The position numbers were made by a program, and so were the translations under genes. Source: Echinostoma caproni (Eukaryota; Platyhelminthes; Trematoda; Plagiorchiida; Echinostomatidae). From it: DNA of 17,625 bases. Below, one piece after another: positions 1 to 8,100 of the stretch. The stretch spans positions 754 through 18,378 of the forward strand of contig UZAN01046664.1 of NCBI GenBank assembly GCA_900618425.1, read 5' to 3'. The notes beneath the pieces were generated by a model. It was not told the DNA's origin, searched no databases, and saw nothing but the letters and a program-made list of their open reading frames with translations. Position 1 is the first letter of the stretch. Every line of letters begins with the position of its first letter.

Positions 1-970
1 CTTGTATTGCTCGGATTGGGTCACTGCGTTAGAAACGTGCTTATGATAAGTCATCTCGAGCCACTGGTTTTATGCCTTGTGTTTCCAGGTGTCGCTTGAT
101 CCTGCAGGATGAAATTTTGGAGTCGATCATAGATGACAACATTTACGTACTGTTTGATTGGAAAAAATCAGCTCGTCGATTATTTTACATCCTAACAACC
201 AGAACCTGAATTATAAGTTTTCTTTCGTGGTGGAACAAGTTTTTGACCAGTGCGTGTGTGTGTGATAAGAATTTAAATACCATCTGGATTCATAAAACAT
301 TCGTTTTGACGCCGCCTTTTCCTAGACATCAGTAGTATTCGCGGAGTTGTTGATCCCCATGAAACAGACAGAAGCAATGCTTNCTATCACCTATGCGTGT
401 GAAACTGAATACTGGAACTAGCCCGGATAGTGTTTTAGTTTGATGTGCCGACCACATGTTCACCGGGATTTTGATTGTCTGGCACTCGTATTGCATGTAT
501 ACTACTAACGCGTCCCGGACTAGCAGCATGAAACAGATATACGATGAATGATGGTTGCAGCGTTTTCCAGTCGTATGCGTGACACGCTGTGACATATCAT
601 GTGATGAATCAGGTTTCTCAAATAAATCATTCATTCTCCGATTACTCAAACAACCACGAACGTGTTTGACGAACATCAATCAATGTCATCAGTCTGCGGG
701 TTGTCTAGTCCAACCGTCAAGCCCCCTTGCCCGATAGTCGCATTGCTAGTTCTGTGACAAAAATAAAAAGGTCATTCCGCAGTTGTTTTCGTTTTTCGGC
801 GACCAGAAGGACAGTTGCACTGGCGTATGATTTATCTAACCCTAGACCCGGTCGCTTCAGAAATGTTTTACAAACCGGATTCGAATTAGCGTTTCTTGTA
901 CAAAACTATCCTAAAACTTTGCAAGAGAGTAATGGAGAATTTGCTTTGATCATGTGGTGAATTTAGTCAT
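1..970. other. Non-coding stretch, no gene recognised
   Basis: No tRNA-like box, ribozyme core, long open frame or simple repeat of note is visible. The frames on both strands (60 to 117 codons) have no recognisable motif. A single undetermined base lies at 383. This could be intergenic, intronic or heavily decayed repeat DNA, and I cannot distinguish these from sequence alone. Confidence 0.6.
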
Positions 971-974
971 ATAC

Positions 975-1140
975 AAAGCAAATGAAGCTCGAACTGGAAA
1001 GGTAGGAAGCACTAAACTGCACTGTTCTGATCTGGCTGGGTTTCATCAGCAGTGTGTGAATCCATCGATCTAACTGAGGATCGAACCCGAGACCTCATAG
1101 GTAGAACGCAAACATACTACCCACGTGACCACGTCGGACA
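975..1140 (-). mobile_element. tRNA-headed SINE-like element with hammerhead relic (family 1, copy A)
   Basis: Read on the minus strand, this element begins with a tRNA-like head. It has an A-box-like block at 1121-1131 (TGGTCACGTGG) and a good B box at 1078-1088 (GGGTTCGATCC). About 25 bases after the B box comes a hammerhead box CTGATGA (1043-1049), then a tail with GTGCTTCC. The tail and the segment around the B box match the plus-strand copy at 1240-1405 almost base for base, which defines a repeat family of about 165 bp. The head is too degenerate in its anticodon arm to be a working tRNA gene. It is probably a retroposed Pol III transcript. The two copies lie head to head about 100 bases apart. 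Confidence 0.75.
1006..1053 (-). ncRNA. Degenerate hammerhead ribozyme relic
   Basis: On the minus strand the C3-to-A9 box CTGATGA is intact at 1043-1049. Helix I is still possible: CACTG on the 5' side can pair with TAGTG on the 3' side, with one wobble. Helix II has decayed (AACCC is not matched by a clean partner). The GAA box at 1025-1027 is followed by CAG rather than ACAG, and the expected GTC cleavage triplet is lost. It is recognised mainly through its better-preserved sister at 1325-1371, and it is very unlikely to cleave. Confidence 0.65.
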
Positions 1141-1239
1141 GCCTATCAGTGTTGAGAGACGCGAGATTGGATGTCTGCATTGAACTTGCAAAGGTGGATT
1201 GTGCTATTGCGTGTACAGAGAAAAAGAAAACAATTCTGG

Positions 1240-1405
1240 TCAGTTGCTCACTACTCAAGTGGATCGTATGCTCGCATGTGAGCTGTGAGGTCCCAGGTTC
1301 GATCACCAGTTGAGTCGCTTGATTGGCACTGTTGATGAGACCCGAAGGGATCGAAACAGTTGTCCAGTGCTTCCAAACTTTCCAGCTCAAGCTTCGTTTG
1401 CTCCG
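1240..1405 (+). mobile_element. tRNA-headed SINE-like element with hammerhead ribozyme (family 1, copy B)
   Basis: The plus-strand head has an A-box-like block at 1252-1262 (TACTCAAGTGG) and a B box at 1296-1307 (GGTTCGATCACC), at the spacing expected of a tRNA-type internal Pol III promoter. A hammerhead core follows at 1325-1371. The 3' tail (GTGCTTCC, then CTTTCCAG and a T-rich stretch) matches copy A. I see no clear poly(A) tail or target-site duplication, so the 3' limit is approximate. The longest open frame of the window (1310-1840) starts inside this element and runs over the ribozyme, so I regard it as a chance frame. The order tRNA-like head then hammerhead recalls Schistosoma SM-alpha repeats. 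Homology to those, as opposed to shared design, is untested. Confidence 0.8.
1325..1371 (+). ncRNA. Hammerhead ribozyme, intact helices, C3-to-U core change
   Basis: Helix I pairs GGCACTG (1325-1331) with CAGTGCT (1365-1371): seven pairs, the last one G-U. The core box is TTGATGA (1332-1338), so conserved C3 is U here. Helix II pairs GA and CCC with GGG and TC around the loop GAA (1339-1352), leaving one bulged A, as if one T had been lost from a perfect six-pair stem. GAA is at 1353-1355. Helix III pairs ACAG (1356-1359) with TTGT (1360-1363). The predicted cleavage is after C1364 (GTC). The C3-G8 pair is needed for catalysis in known hammerheads, so this copy is probably weak or inactive although its fold survives. 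Confidence 0.8.
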
Positions 1406-2230
1406 TACACCACAAAAAGTCATGTTCCAGAATTACTTGTAAAACATTCAAGTGATCATAAATCTGGGCACTCAGAAGTGCTCACATTTAAAAGGATCCA
1501 GTCAAGCAGTTCACTGTATCTTCTTGGGGCGGGGGGGGGGAGNAGTCGCTTGGACCCAGCTCGGGTTTACAAGCACACAAAATTTGTTTCGTTCTGTTCC
1601 ATGCATGTGTGGGAACACCTGCGAGACACAGGCATTCAATCCCAAATCCCGGAAATTTTGTACACTCACATACCCATCCTGCGTAAACTATCGTTCAGCT
1701 TCATTTCGGGATCGATAAAAACATGTGAACGCAAACGTTTAGTTAGATCCTCTTTTTTGACCACTGCATGGACCATGAAAATCCCTCACGAACCTCAAAA
1801 GTATCGGGATTTTCTCGGCTCTACTATGCGTTGTAAATAAACTATACCTGTTTCAAATAAGAACCAGATTACGTAATCCATATCTTCTCTATATTTTTCT
1901 CAGTAATTCTAGTTGACTGAATCAGTCGGAGAAATAATGTGTCTCAATCATGTGATTTTTAAAAAGACGATTTGCAGTCTATGACTAGTCAGAAGAATCA
2001 ACCAGAATTGTCCGCGTCACAGTTGCTCATTGCAAACCGTCCACTCCTTCAACTTTTACCCGGTTACATCCGCATGACGGGAGAGGAGATCTGCACGAAT
2101 AACATATCGCAACAGAACATCTGTTCCAGTCCTTCACGTAAATAAGAGATAACTCTCGGGGGCCTGGTCTCATTCGGCAAACGAACAAGCATCCCCGGTC
2201 CCTGTTTTTTCTCTCTACGTACACCGTATA
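1406..2230. other. Non-coding stretch with a poly-G run
   Basis: An uninterrupted G run occupies about 1531-1541, next to an undetermined base at 1543. Such a run is a common sequencing and assembly weak point. The frame crossing this area shows no recognisable domain. I see no further promoter, RNA gene or repeat boundary. Confidence 0.5.
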
Positions 2231-3270
2231 CTCAGCGCGCACACACACACCTGCATTGCACCCATACGAAAATGCACTCGTTACAATGCTGTCGATGACC
2301 CCGATTCCCGGACAATTGTTCGACCGCGTTCCAGGATGATGCTTTGTCTCTGTTCGACTAGCACAAGATGTCCAATCCCAGTAGCGAGACCCCAGATCCA
2401 CACGCACACCCACACAGTGTATGGCGGTAGCACCTGTTCACGTGTGCCTCAGAACACAGGAGAAGAATCACTCTGTCCGTCCCGTTTCCGCCCAGTTTCC
2501 CATGAAAGTCCGGCCGATAGGATGAGTGCTGTTACCTTGACTGCGGTGTAGTTGAGCCTTGTTGATCAAGTGTTCTTTTGAACCCGCCGTTTTATAGCCT
2601 ATCATTGATTGTCCTCAGTTGATATGGCCTCTGAATTCTTGTGGTAACGTGAAAATGTAAACAGAGATGGGTATCAGTGTAAAACAACAACAGTGCATCT
2701 TCTCGTCCCACGTGGAATAAACTCACTTGAAAAATGTCATTAACAACTAGCCTATTTTTCTTCACTTTCATTGATTCACCATTTCAAAAGTTGATTTAAT
2801 CAAGTGCCCCGATAACATCTACACTGCGAGCTAGCTCTGGAACACANGAACACACATGCAAACAGACAAACCACTTTCCCTAATAAGTCCTCCGTTGTGT
2901 CTAACACATTCAACTCGTGTGCTCATTGAGTCCTCACACCTCGGAAGTTCACCACCATCACCACCGGCACACACTCCCTCTGTTGCATTCCATGCAATGG
3001 CATGCAACAATATGTGGTCCGATATTCTATGAGGTCCGTTAAAAATGACACATCACACGATAGAGAACCCCATGTTGAACGAATGATGTGGCTACGGGAC
3101 GGGAATTTGGCATGATAAACGTTTCGCTGATTTCGTATCTTTCAACAGCTAAAATCTTCAACAAGGAAAGCAGTGTGCCAGAAGTCAACAGCAAAGTTTG
3201 TCCTTTGGGATAGCAGTAAGATGCGATCATGGCACTGTTTTAGTTCCACAAGCACACGCACTTACACACA
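2231..3270. other. Non-coding stretch with short CA blocks and a quasi-palindrome
   Basis: Short CA-rich blocks occur near 2241-2256 and 2398-2416, with an undetermined base at 2846. Apart from the quasi-palindrome at 2981-3009, listed separately, nothing here resembles a gene. The small frames at 2027-2413 (minus) and 2336-2551 (plus) overlap each other and run through CA-repeat sequence. Confidence 0.5.
2981..3009. repeat. 29-bp quasi-palindrome
   Basis: TGTTGCAT (2981-2988) pairs with ATGCAACA (3002-3009), and CCAT (2990-2993) pairs with ATGG (2997-3000). The single mismatch is 2989/3001 and the loop is GCA. It could extrude as a hairpin, or be a dyad site for a DNA-binding protein. No adjoining gene supports a regulatory role. 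Confidence 0.7.
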
Positions 3271-3276
3271 CGCACG

Positions 3277-3297
3277 CACACACACACACACACACAC
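3277..3297 (+). repeat. (CA)n microsatellite
   Basis: Uninterrupted CA dinucleotides, flanked on the left by imperfect CA/CG units from about 3253. Confidence 0.9.
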
Positions 3298-3304
3298 CAA
3301 AAAG

Positions 3305-3700
3305 ATCACCTTTACATATGGCGAATCCGTACGTGTGTTGTAACTACAAGTGCATTTTCTAACCACACAGCACACACACGTCATGAGCAATCAGAGAGAT
3401 GAATCCCATTGCCGAGATGACTAACCTATTGGTGTTCACTCCCGAGAACCAGATAGACGACAGCAAACTCCACCAATAAAGCTGAACGACTGGGACGCAG
3501 TTCGAACGTCAGATCTTCACGACTCAAAGCTTGCCAGTGACTGACTTTCGTGATCTAACCAAAATCTTTATTTGGATTTTAACTAGTGTAAGACGTATGT
3601 TCATGTACGGTATTGTGTTAGTCACAATATTCTTGAAAGAAACAAAGGTTTTTATGTGGATGGGCCAGCTGTGGTCATTTTGGGGGGAAGAGTCGAAGTA
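3305..3700. other. Non-coding stretch, nothing recognised
   Basis: There is no convincing frame, RNA gene or repeat. A GTTCGAAC-like string near 3498 recalls a B box, but no matching A box or stem can be placed around it. Confidence 0.5.
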
Positions 3701-3706
3701 TGAGTG

Positions 3707-3738
3707 AGGAAGAGATAATCGACGGATTATCTCTTTTA
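3707..3738. repeat. Strong short hairpin
   Basis: Eleven perfect pairs join AAGAGATAATC (3710-3720) to GATTATCTCTT (3725-3735) around the four-base loop GACG. Two G-U pairs and an A-U pair extend it outward to 3707-3738. A G run (about 3682-3687) upstream and C runs (about 3741-3750) downstream could add an outer imperfect stem. It lies about 60 bases before the family 2 element at 3800. No T tract of the Pol III terminator type sits where it would be needed, so the role is unknown. Confidence 0.75.
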
Positions 3739-3799
3739 AACCCCCTCCCCTGTTGTTGGGCTATGGTTAAACGCCTGTGGATTCCAGTCATCCATTTTG

Positions 3800-4016
3800 G
3801 AGTATCAAGCTTGGATTAGCCCATTCGATTGTTCAGAGGCACCAGGCACTCTTGATGGTCTTGGGTTTGATTTTCCAACCCGATGGTTCGCGGTTCGAGT
3901 CCTGACAAGGACACAAAAATTTCGTACTGCTGATGAGTCCCAAACAGGACGAAGCAGCTGTCCGCTGCTCTTGTCAGTTATCATAAACCTTTCCACCGCA
4001 TTTAAATTCAGTGATC
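3800..4016 (+). mobile_element. tRNA-headed SINE-like element with hammerhead ribozyme (family 2, copy A)
   Basis: The 5' module (GAGTATCA, then TTGGATTAGCCCATTCGATTG, then GATGGTCTTGGG) recurs at 10412-10461 and 10693-10757. It runs into a tRNA-like segment with B box GGTTCGAGTCC at 3892-3902. A GGACACAAAA linker and a hammerhead core at 3924-3968 follow. The tail contains ACCTTTCCA and GCATTTAA and matches the tail of the minus-strand copy at 10471-10692, which sets the 3' end near 4016. This is the best-preserved element of the window. A Pol III promoter is inferred from the B box. The A box is less clear than in the sister copy. No reading frame is encoded, so mobility would depend on enzymes from a LINE elsewhere. 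Confidence 0.8.
3924..3968 (+). ncRNA. Hammerhead ribozyme, near-intact core
   Basis: All core boxes are present. CTGATGA is at 3930-3936. Helix II is GTCC/GGAC (3937-3940 with 3947-3950) around the loop CAAACA. GAA is at 3951-3953. Helix III is the near-palindrome GCAGCTGT (3954-3961). C17 is C3962, with cleavage predicted between 3962 and 3963. Helix I pairs 3924-3929 (GTACTG) with 3963-3968 (CGCTGC): five of six pairs including two wobbles, with a C-C mismatch at the third pair. One core deviation is G instead of A at 15.1, giving a G-U closing pair for helix III. Helix III is so short that one molecule can hold only two or three pairs with a tiny loop. Two molecules could pair the full eight bases, as known for dimer-active hammerheads. 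Confidence 0.87.
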
Positions 4017-4298
4017 CATATTTATTCCTGAAATCTTCACCGTGGATGCATTTGAGAGTTGTTGTTCAGTATACGCGTGAATGCACTTCCAGGTCAGGTG
4101 ACTGTTTCATCATCACGCATCATGTTGGGCATACTCTTCCGTACAAATCTACCTTGTTGATGCAAAAACCTCCCTGGTTGAGTGCTTACGAGAACACCGG
4201 TTATCAATATTTGTGATAGACTGAGCACATAGTGAAAGGAGATTCATTACTGCGAAATACGGCAGAGTTTAAAATGAGATTATATAATTAGGACAATT

Positions 4299-4300
<2 letters not shown>
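4017..4300. other. Non-coding flank, nothing recognised
   Basis: This follows the family 2 element. The string CAATATTTGTGAT near 4205-4217 recurs in reverse near 10763-10775, which may be a remnant of the same family. The match is too short to be sure. Confidence 0.35.

Positions 4301-4342
<42 letters not shown>
4301..4342 (+). repeat. (TG)21 microsatellite
   Basis: Uninterrupted TG dinucleotides, followed by a purine block GGAGGAGGGAGGG. This is the longest pure dinucleotide tract in the window. Confidence 0.95.
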
Positions 4343-4343
<1 letters not shown>

Positions 4344-5115
4344 AGGAGGAGGGAGGGTTGATTGTGAATCAATGAATGAGAGTTTATGAGCGAAAGTTAC
4401 GTCACTAGATTGTAAGCAGATGACCATGTTAAAACTATGTTCCCACAAATTGTTTCTGGACTCATGAGGTGTTTTTGGAAGAGGGGGGGGCATGTGTGGA
4501 GACGGATGACAAACGCCTCGACTGTGGACAACATTCGGAATGTATTGTATTGTATTGTGTATAACTTTTGCCAGCACTGGAGCTCATATTTTAGTTAAAA
4601 AATCATACACGATAAACGTCATAATGTACATAATCAACCAAGAGAAGAGTTTTTACAGACACGGGGACATTTCATAATCCAAGGTTATGACAAAGTTCAC
4701 TTATTGTGACCTAATTAGATGGCTTTCCTTGGACTGTATGGAGAGGACGGAAAGCCTCACCTGATTGATGCCGCACCGAAATAGAGCTTGTTTACTAACC
4801 GGGGTTCTCACGACCTTGTTGAGTTGAAACACCGTTCTGAGGCACATTTTTGCCTGCCTAATAAACTCCCCCAATCTCCCAGCTATTCGTGAGCCGGACT
4901 GATTCGACAACAAACCGAGCATAATTGTAGAGAATGCATATTTTAAGTAGATTGTACTCTGCTCGGTTGAACTCGTGTCCGTTTGTATGAGGTCAGTGTT
5001 ACCGTGTCCGGCGTGAATGCTAAATCCTCCCCTCCCCCCTACACAGCACTCGTTCATGTAGATGTACACAGTCAAGCTGTATGCTCAGAAGACTCGGCTC
5101 TGTACGCATGCATGC
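4343..5115. other. Non-coding stretch with small simple repeats
   Basis: A run of eight G lies near 4482-4489, and pentamer (TATTG) units lie near 4540-4557. The 124-codon minus-strand frame at 4701-5075 shows no recognisable domain or compositional sign of coding. I do not call it. Confidence 0.5.
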
Positions 5116-5119
5116 ACGC

Positions 5120-5142
5120 ATGTGTGTGTGTGTGTGTGTGTG
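5120..5142 (+). repeat. (TG)n microsatellite
   Basis: TG dinucleotides with flanking CATGCATGCA and GTGAGTGAGTGAG units at about 5106-5120 and 5157-5173. Confidence 0.9.
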
Positions 5143-5358
5143 CGTGCAAGTGTGTGAGAGTGAGTGAGTGAGTAAACATAGCTATACTCGACATGTCATC
5201 ACACGAGCTGAAGTATCTTACAAATCGAACTATCACTACGCCGTCCCCTTTCCGGATTTTCAATCTCAACAGAACGGCTCGTCGTGTATGTGTGTGTACT
5301 GGTGAGGACAGTCACCACAATCAAACCAAAGATGGTCGAATGTGGTGAGGAGTTACGT

Positions 5359-5393
5359 GGGGGTTGCGGGAGGGGGGGAGGGGGTGGTAGGGG
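5359..5393 (+). repeat. G-rich tract with G-quadruplex pattern
   Basis: Five G runs of 5, 3, 7, 5 and 4 bases are separated by loops of 4, 1, 1 and 5 bases (TTGC, A, A, TGGTA). This satisfies the usual four-run quadruplex pattern on the plus strand. No promoter or gene start can be tied to it, so any function is open. Confidence 0.8.
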
Positions 5394-5464
5394 TCAGATG
5401 AGCCGCGGGAACCCAGACCAGTCGAACTCATCCGGTCCGATTGGCGCAATTCTCATCTCAGTCG

Positions 5465-5479
5465 CTCTCTCTCTCTCTC
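5465..5479 (+). repeat. Short (CT)n tract
   Basis: CT dinucleotides that end at a CTCGAG. Confidence 0.8.
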
Positions 5480-5990
5480 GAGCATTCACGCCGAGAAGTT
5501 GCACACTGACAGGAAAAAATCACGCCAGCAAAGGTATTCAAATTCGTCCCGTTAGATGATTTATTACTGCCCTTGATTTACCGAATTGGGTGTGATTTCG
5601 CCTGTCGGATCACAAATTCAGTGTCGAAGATTCGATACCTTTTTGAAGTACCCTGTGTTCTACCGGACTGTTAATCGGTTAGTGGGACAGTTTTTTACGT
5701 CTTATTTTGTTAAGTTCCATTTGTCCAGGGTAGTATCTACAGACATATAGCTAGTATGGTTTTGTATCAGGTGGGTATGAACTATGGGTCCTCCACCTGT
5801 CCACACGCATTTCGACCGGAACGTATGGTCCGGGTGAAATTTTCGGATTGAATAACAAACGAACTGATATAGCTCTCCAATGATCTTGATCTAAATTAAA
5901 CGAAGTTGTACATCATTTCCCTGATGTGGCTAGATGTAAAAATGTTGTAAAGTGGATTAAACAAGAACATTTCTGATCTTATTATTATAG
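5480..5990. other. Non-coding stretch, possible weak tRNA-like block
   Basis: GATTCGATACC at about 5631-5641 resembles a B box and is followed at once by a T run. No good A box or arm pairing is visible upstream, so I do not call an element. Otherwise nothing is recognised. Confidence 0.4.
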
Positions 5991-5993
5991 CGC

Positions 5994-6135
5994 AAAGTTT
6001 CGACCATCGACTGTGTAGCGCTGGAGTACCAGTTTCGCGTTCAGTCTCTCAGGTTTACAGAGACACGAACAAAATACACATTGTGGTCAAGCTCCAGTAC
6101 GGACGAAATAACTTACCAGTGGTGACCGAAACTTT
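5994..6135. repeat. Imperfect inverted repeat pair, about 20 bp arms
   Basis: AAAGTTTCGACCATCGACTG (5994-6013) is repeated in inverted form as CAGTGGTGACCGAAACTTT (6117-6135). The outer nine bases are perfect and the inner part has a few changes. The 140-bp span with terminal arms resembles a tiny MITE-like element. I see no convincing target duplication and no second copy here, so it may be a chance or decayed structure. Confidence 0.4.
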
Positions 6136-6139
6136 CATT

Positions 6140-6995
6140 ACAACTATACTGATTTGTGAGTGCGAGCGTTATCGAGCCATTCAAACTGCAATCAGTTTGC
6201 ATTAGTGTAGTTGTGCTGCCCCGTTGTCCATGGATAGGGGCTGATGAACCACTCGTTACTCGAGTCGATAGTGTGCTGTTCTTCTATCGCTGCTAGGGTT
6301 TACAGAGAACCGTTGTTAACTTTCTTTGGCAAGCCCTAATCCGAAGCTTATCTCTAACGTTTCGAGTCCATTATTCACAAGACCGTGAAGTGATTCATGG
6401 ATGAACACCAATCGTCCCACACTATCGGCATGATACACAGGATATTGTGTAAAACGCTACTGATCATTTGTCTTGGCTACGACAGTAACACTTGGTTAAC
6501 GCTGTACACTCGAAGCTCGTAACCTAAGGTTCACCTCAGAATCGTCATTTCTGTCACCAGGCGAACTGTAATCCATCGGGTGATCTGATGGTGGTATTCG
6601 ATTGACCTTTAAAGGTGTCTTGACTGTTGACGATTAAATGTATATCCGTTCTTTTGGAGAACTGATATGGCCTATCGCGTCGGAGCATAGTCCGATAATT
6701 GACGAGTAATGTGACGTAACGAATAAAAAAGGAGTATATTTCGGTGCACCTTTCACGGTTTGTGTATCGCATGAAACAGCTGCTAAACGATTCGTTTTAT
6801 TCACCAACAGGTCTCGGATGATACCGAGGAAATGCTCCCGGATAGATTTCAGTTGGTTTTTCTCGTAGAACATGGGTTGTGGAGTACCATATGGTTATTA
6901 CCCGGACCAGATTTCTTGAAGTACAATAAAAAATCCATCAGTAAAACCGAATTATCTGATCATTTACCTATACAATAGCTGCCGTTTCTGTACAT
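6140..6995. other. Non-coding stretch, nothing recognised
   Basis: A CTGATGA at 6241-6247 was examined as a hammerhead box and rejected because no GAA box follows. Short frames on the minus strand (6554-6873) overlap in two registers with no recognisable domain. No simple repeats of note. Confidence 0.5.
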
Positions 6996-6997
6996 CC

Positions 6998-7063
6998 CTA
7001 GTTGCACAGCGGTTATCAGCGTTTCAGTTCATCGGTCGTGGGTTTGAATCCCAATAAAACTAG
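6998..7063 (+). mobile_element. tRNA-like sequence, probable SINE head
   Basis: The A-box-like block GTTGCACAGCGG (7001-7012) and a strong symmetric B box GGGTTTGAATCCC (7040-7052) are spaced as in tRNA genes. CTAGTT (6998-7003) can pair with AACTAG (7058-7063) as a six-pair acceptor-like stem. A proper anticodon stem and a seven-pair acceptor are not evident, and no CCA-adjacent discriminator fits, so I favour a tRNA-derived retroposon head over a working tRNA gene. Downstream, CTGCTGAA near 7079-7086 faintly recalls a hammerhead box but is not followed by the rest of the core. Confidence 0.6.
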
Positions 7064-8100
7064 TATACTTTCTGCGCCTGCTGAAAACTGACAACACATT
7101 TACTCCCTATCCGTTGTCCGTCATTGGCTATGTGTATGTTTGTCTGCGTATTTTGTATCCAGCGCAATTCATCTCCAGATGTAGAATTCACATTTTTATA
7201 CGAGGGCAGAATGTTTTCATTTGCTTTGCGAAAGTTTCTGCTTTCCCGGTCGCAAGAAACACGATTTGCGTGAAATATTCTCACTGAGTTCGATGAAAAA
7301 ACCATGTGTTTATCGTTCTTTCGGTTGTAGAATAAAAGATGATCTTGTCTTACTTCAAATCACCGGGGTTTTCTGTGTGTACGTGTTTGTCTTCACATGT
7401 GCCTGCAAATGAGTAGTCTATAGCGATCTTATAGTGATATCCTGCTACAACTGACACTCAACCTCTGCCTTTACTGTTAACACCAAAATCATCAATTGCG
7501 TAAGACCAGAGACTGACTGGATCGAAACAACCAATCCTCCAGTGGTATCAAGGGTGCATATTCCACTGCTCCAAATCATCCGCGAACAATGACCACAGTT
7601 GGTGTGAAATTTTGACAGTTCATACGGATGACAATTGTGCAACCTACAGGTTACATAGTCGATAGAATTCGGATTGATCGATACATCCCGAGAGACGAGC
7701 ATGCACCGTGAGTACAAACGATTGACATCTCATTCTGGGAAGCACCGTTGCAAATCATTATGAGATTGTTGTGCAAATTTGCCTGATCCCCGGTTTGAAA
7801 GTGCACGGGGTGGCTGTGCACCGCGTGCTTAGTGTATAGCACTATACCCGAACGACCTGACATGTTCAGACTCGCTGAGGACCCAACTCATGCAAATAAT
7901 TGCTTGCTTTTTCCTGTCACACAAGCACAAACTTACCGACATCTTCACACATGTATGCATGTAAGCTGTCGATCAGACAGAGAGGGATACACACACAAAC
8001 ACAAACACACAAGTCTTCTTAAACTCCGTTGCTTTCGTATCTACCGAGCGACCAGATATGCCTGTACCCCCGTGTCTGTTCTACCATCGGGTCTAGCTAT
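7064..8100. other. Non-coding stretch, nothing recognised
   Basis: Several short overlapping frames on both strands have no known domain. A GGATCGAAACA string near 7520-7530 matches part of the family 1 ribozyme, but the CTGATGA box is missing. A short imperfect CA-rich block occurs near 7988-8011. Confidence 0.45.

Noticed and set aside
1578..1620. Minus-strand ACGAAACAAATTTTGTG, similar to GAA plus helix III
   Set aside because: No CTGATGA upstream and no matching helix I.
1310..1840. 176-codon open frame, the longest in the window
   Set aside because: It starts inside the family 1 repeat, crosses the ribozyme, a poly-G run and an undetermined base, and shows no known domain.
4701..5075. 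124-codon minus-strand frame
   Set aside because: No recognisable domain, no sign of splice sites or promoter, and frames of this length are expected by chance here.
5585..5650. GATTCGATACC followed by a T run, as a possible tRNA gene with terminator
   Set aside because: No acceptable A box, acceptor stem or anticodon stem.
6232..6290. CTGATGA with a following stem, looked at as a hammerhead
   Set aside because: No GAA box after the stem and no helix I or cleavage triplet.
6765..6795. GAAACAGCTG, similar to the ribozyme GAA-helix III block
   Set aside because: Not preceded by helix II or CTGATGA. Probably chance.
7505..7555. GGATCGAAACA and CCAGTGG, similar to the 3' half of the family 1 ribozyme
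   Set aside because: The CTGATGA box is missing and helix III cannot form. Possibly a far-decayed relic, but not supportable.
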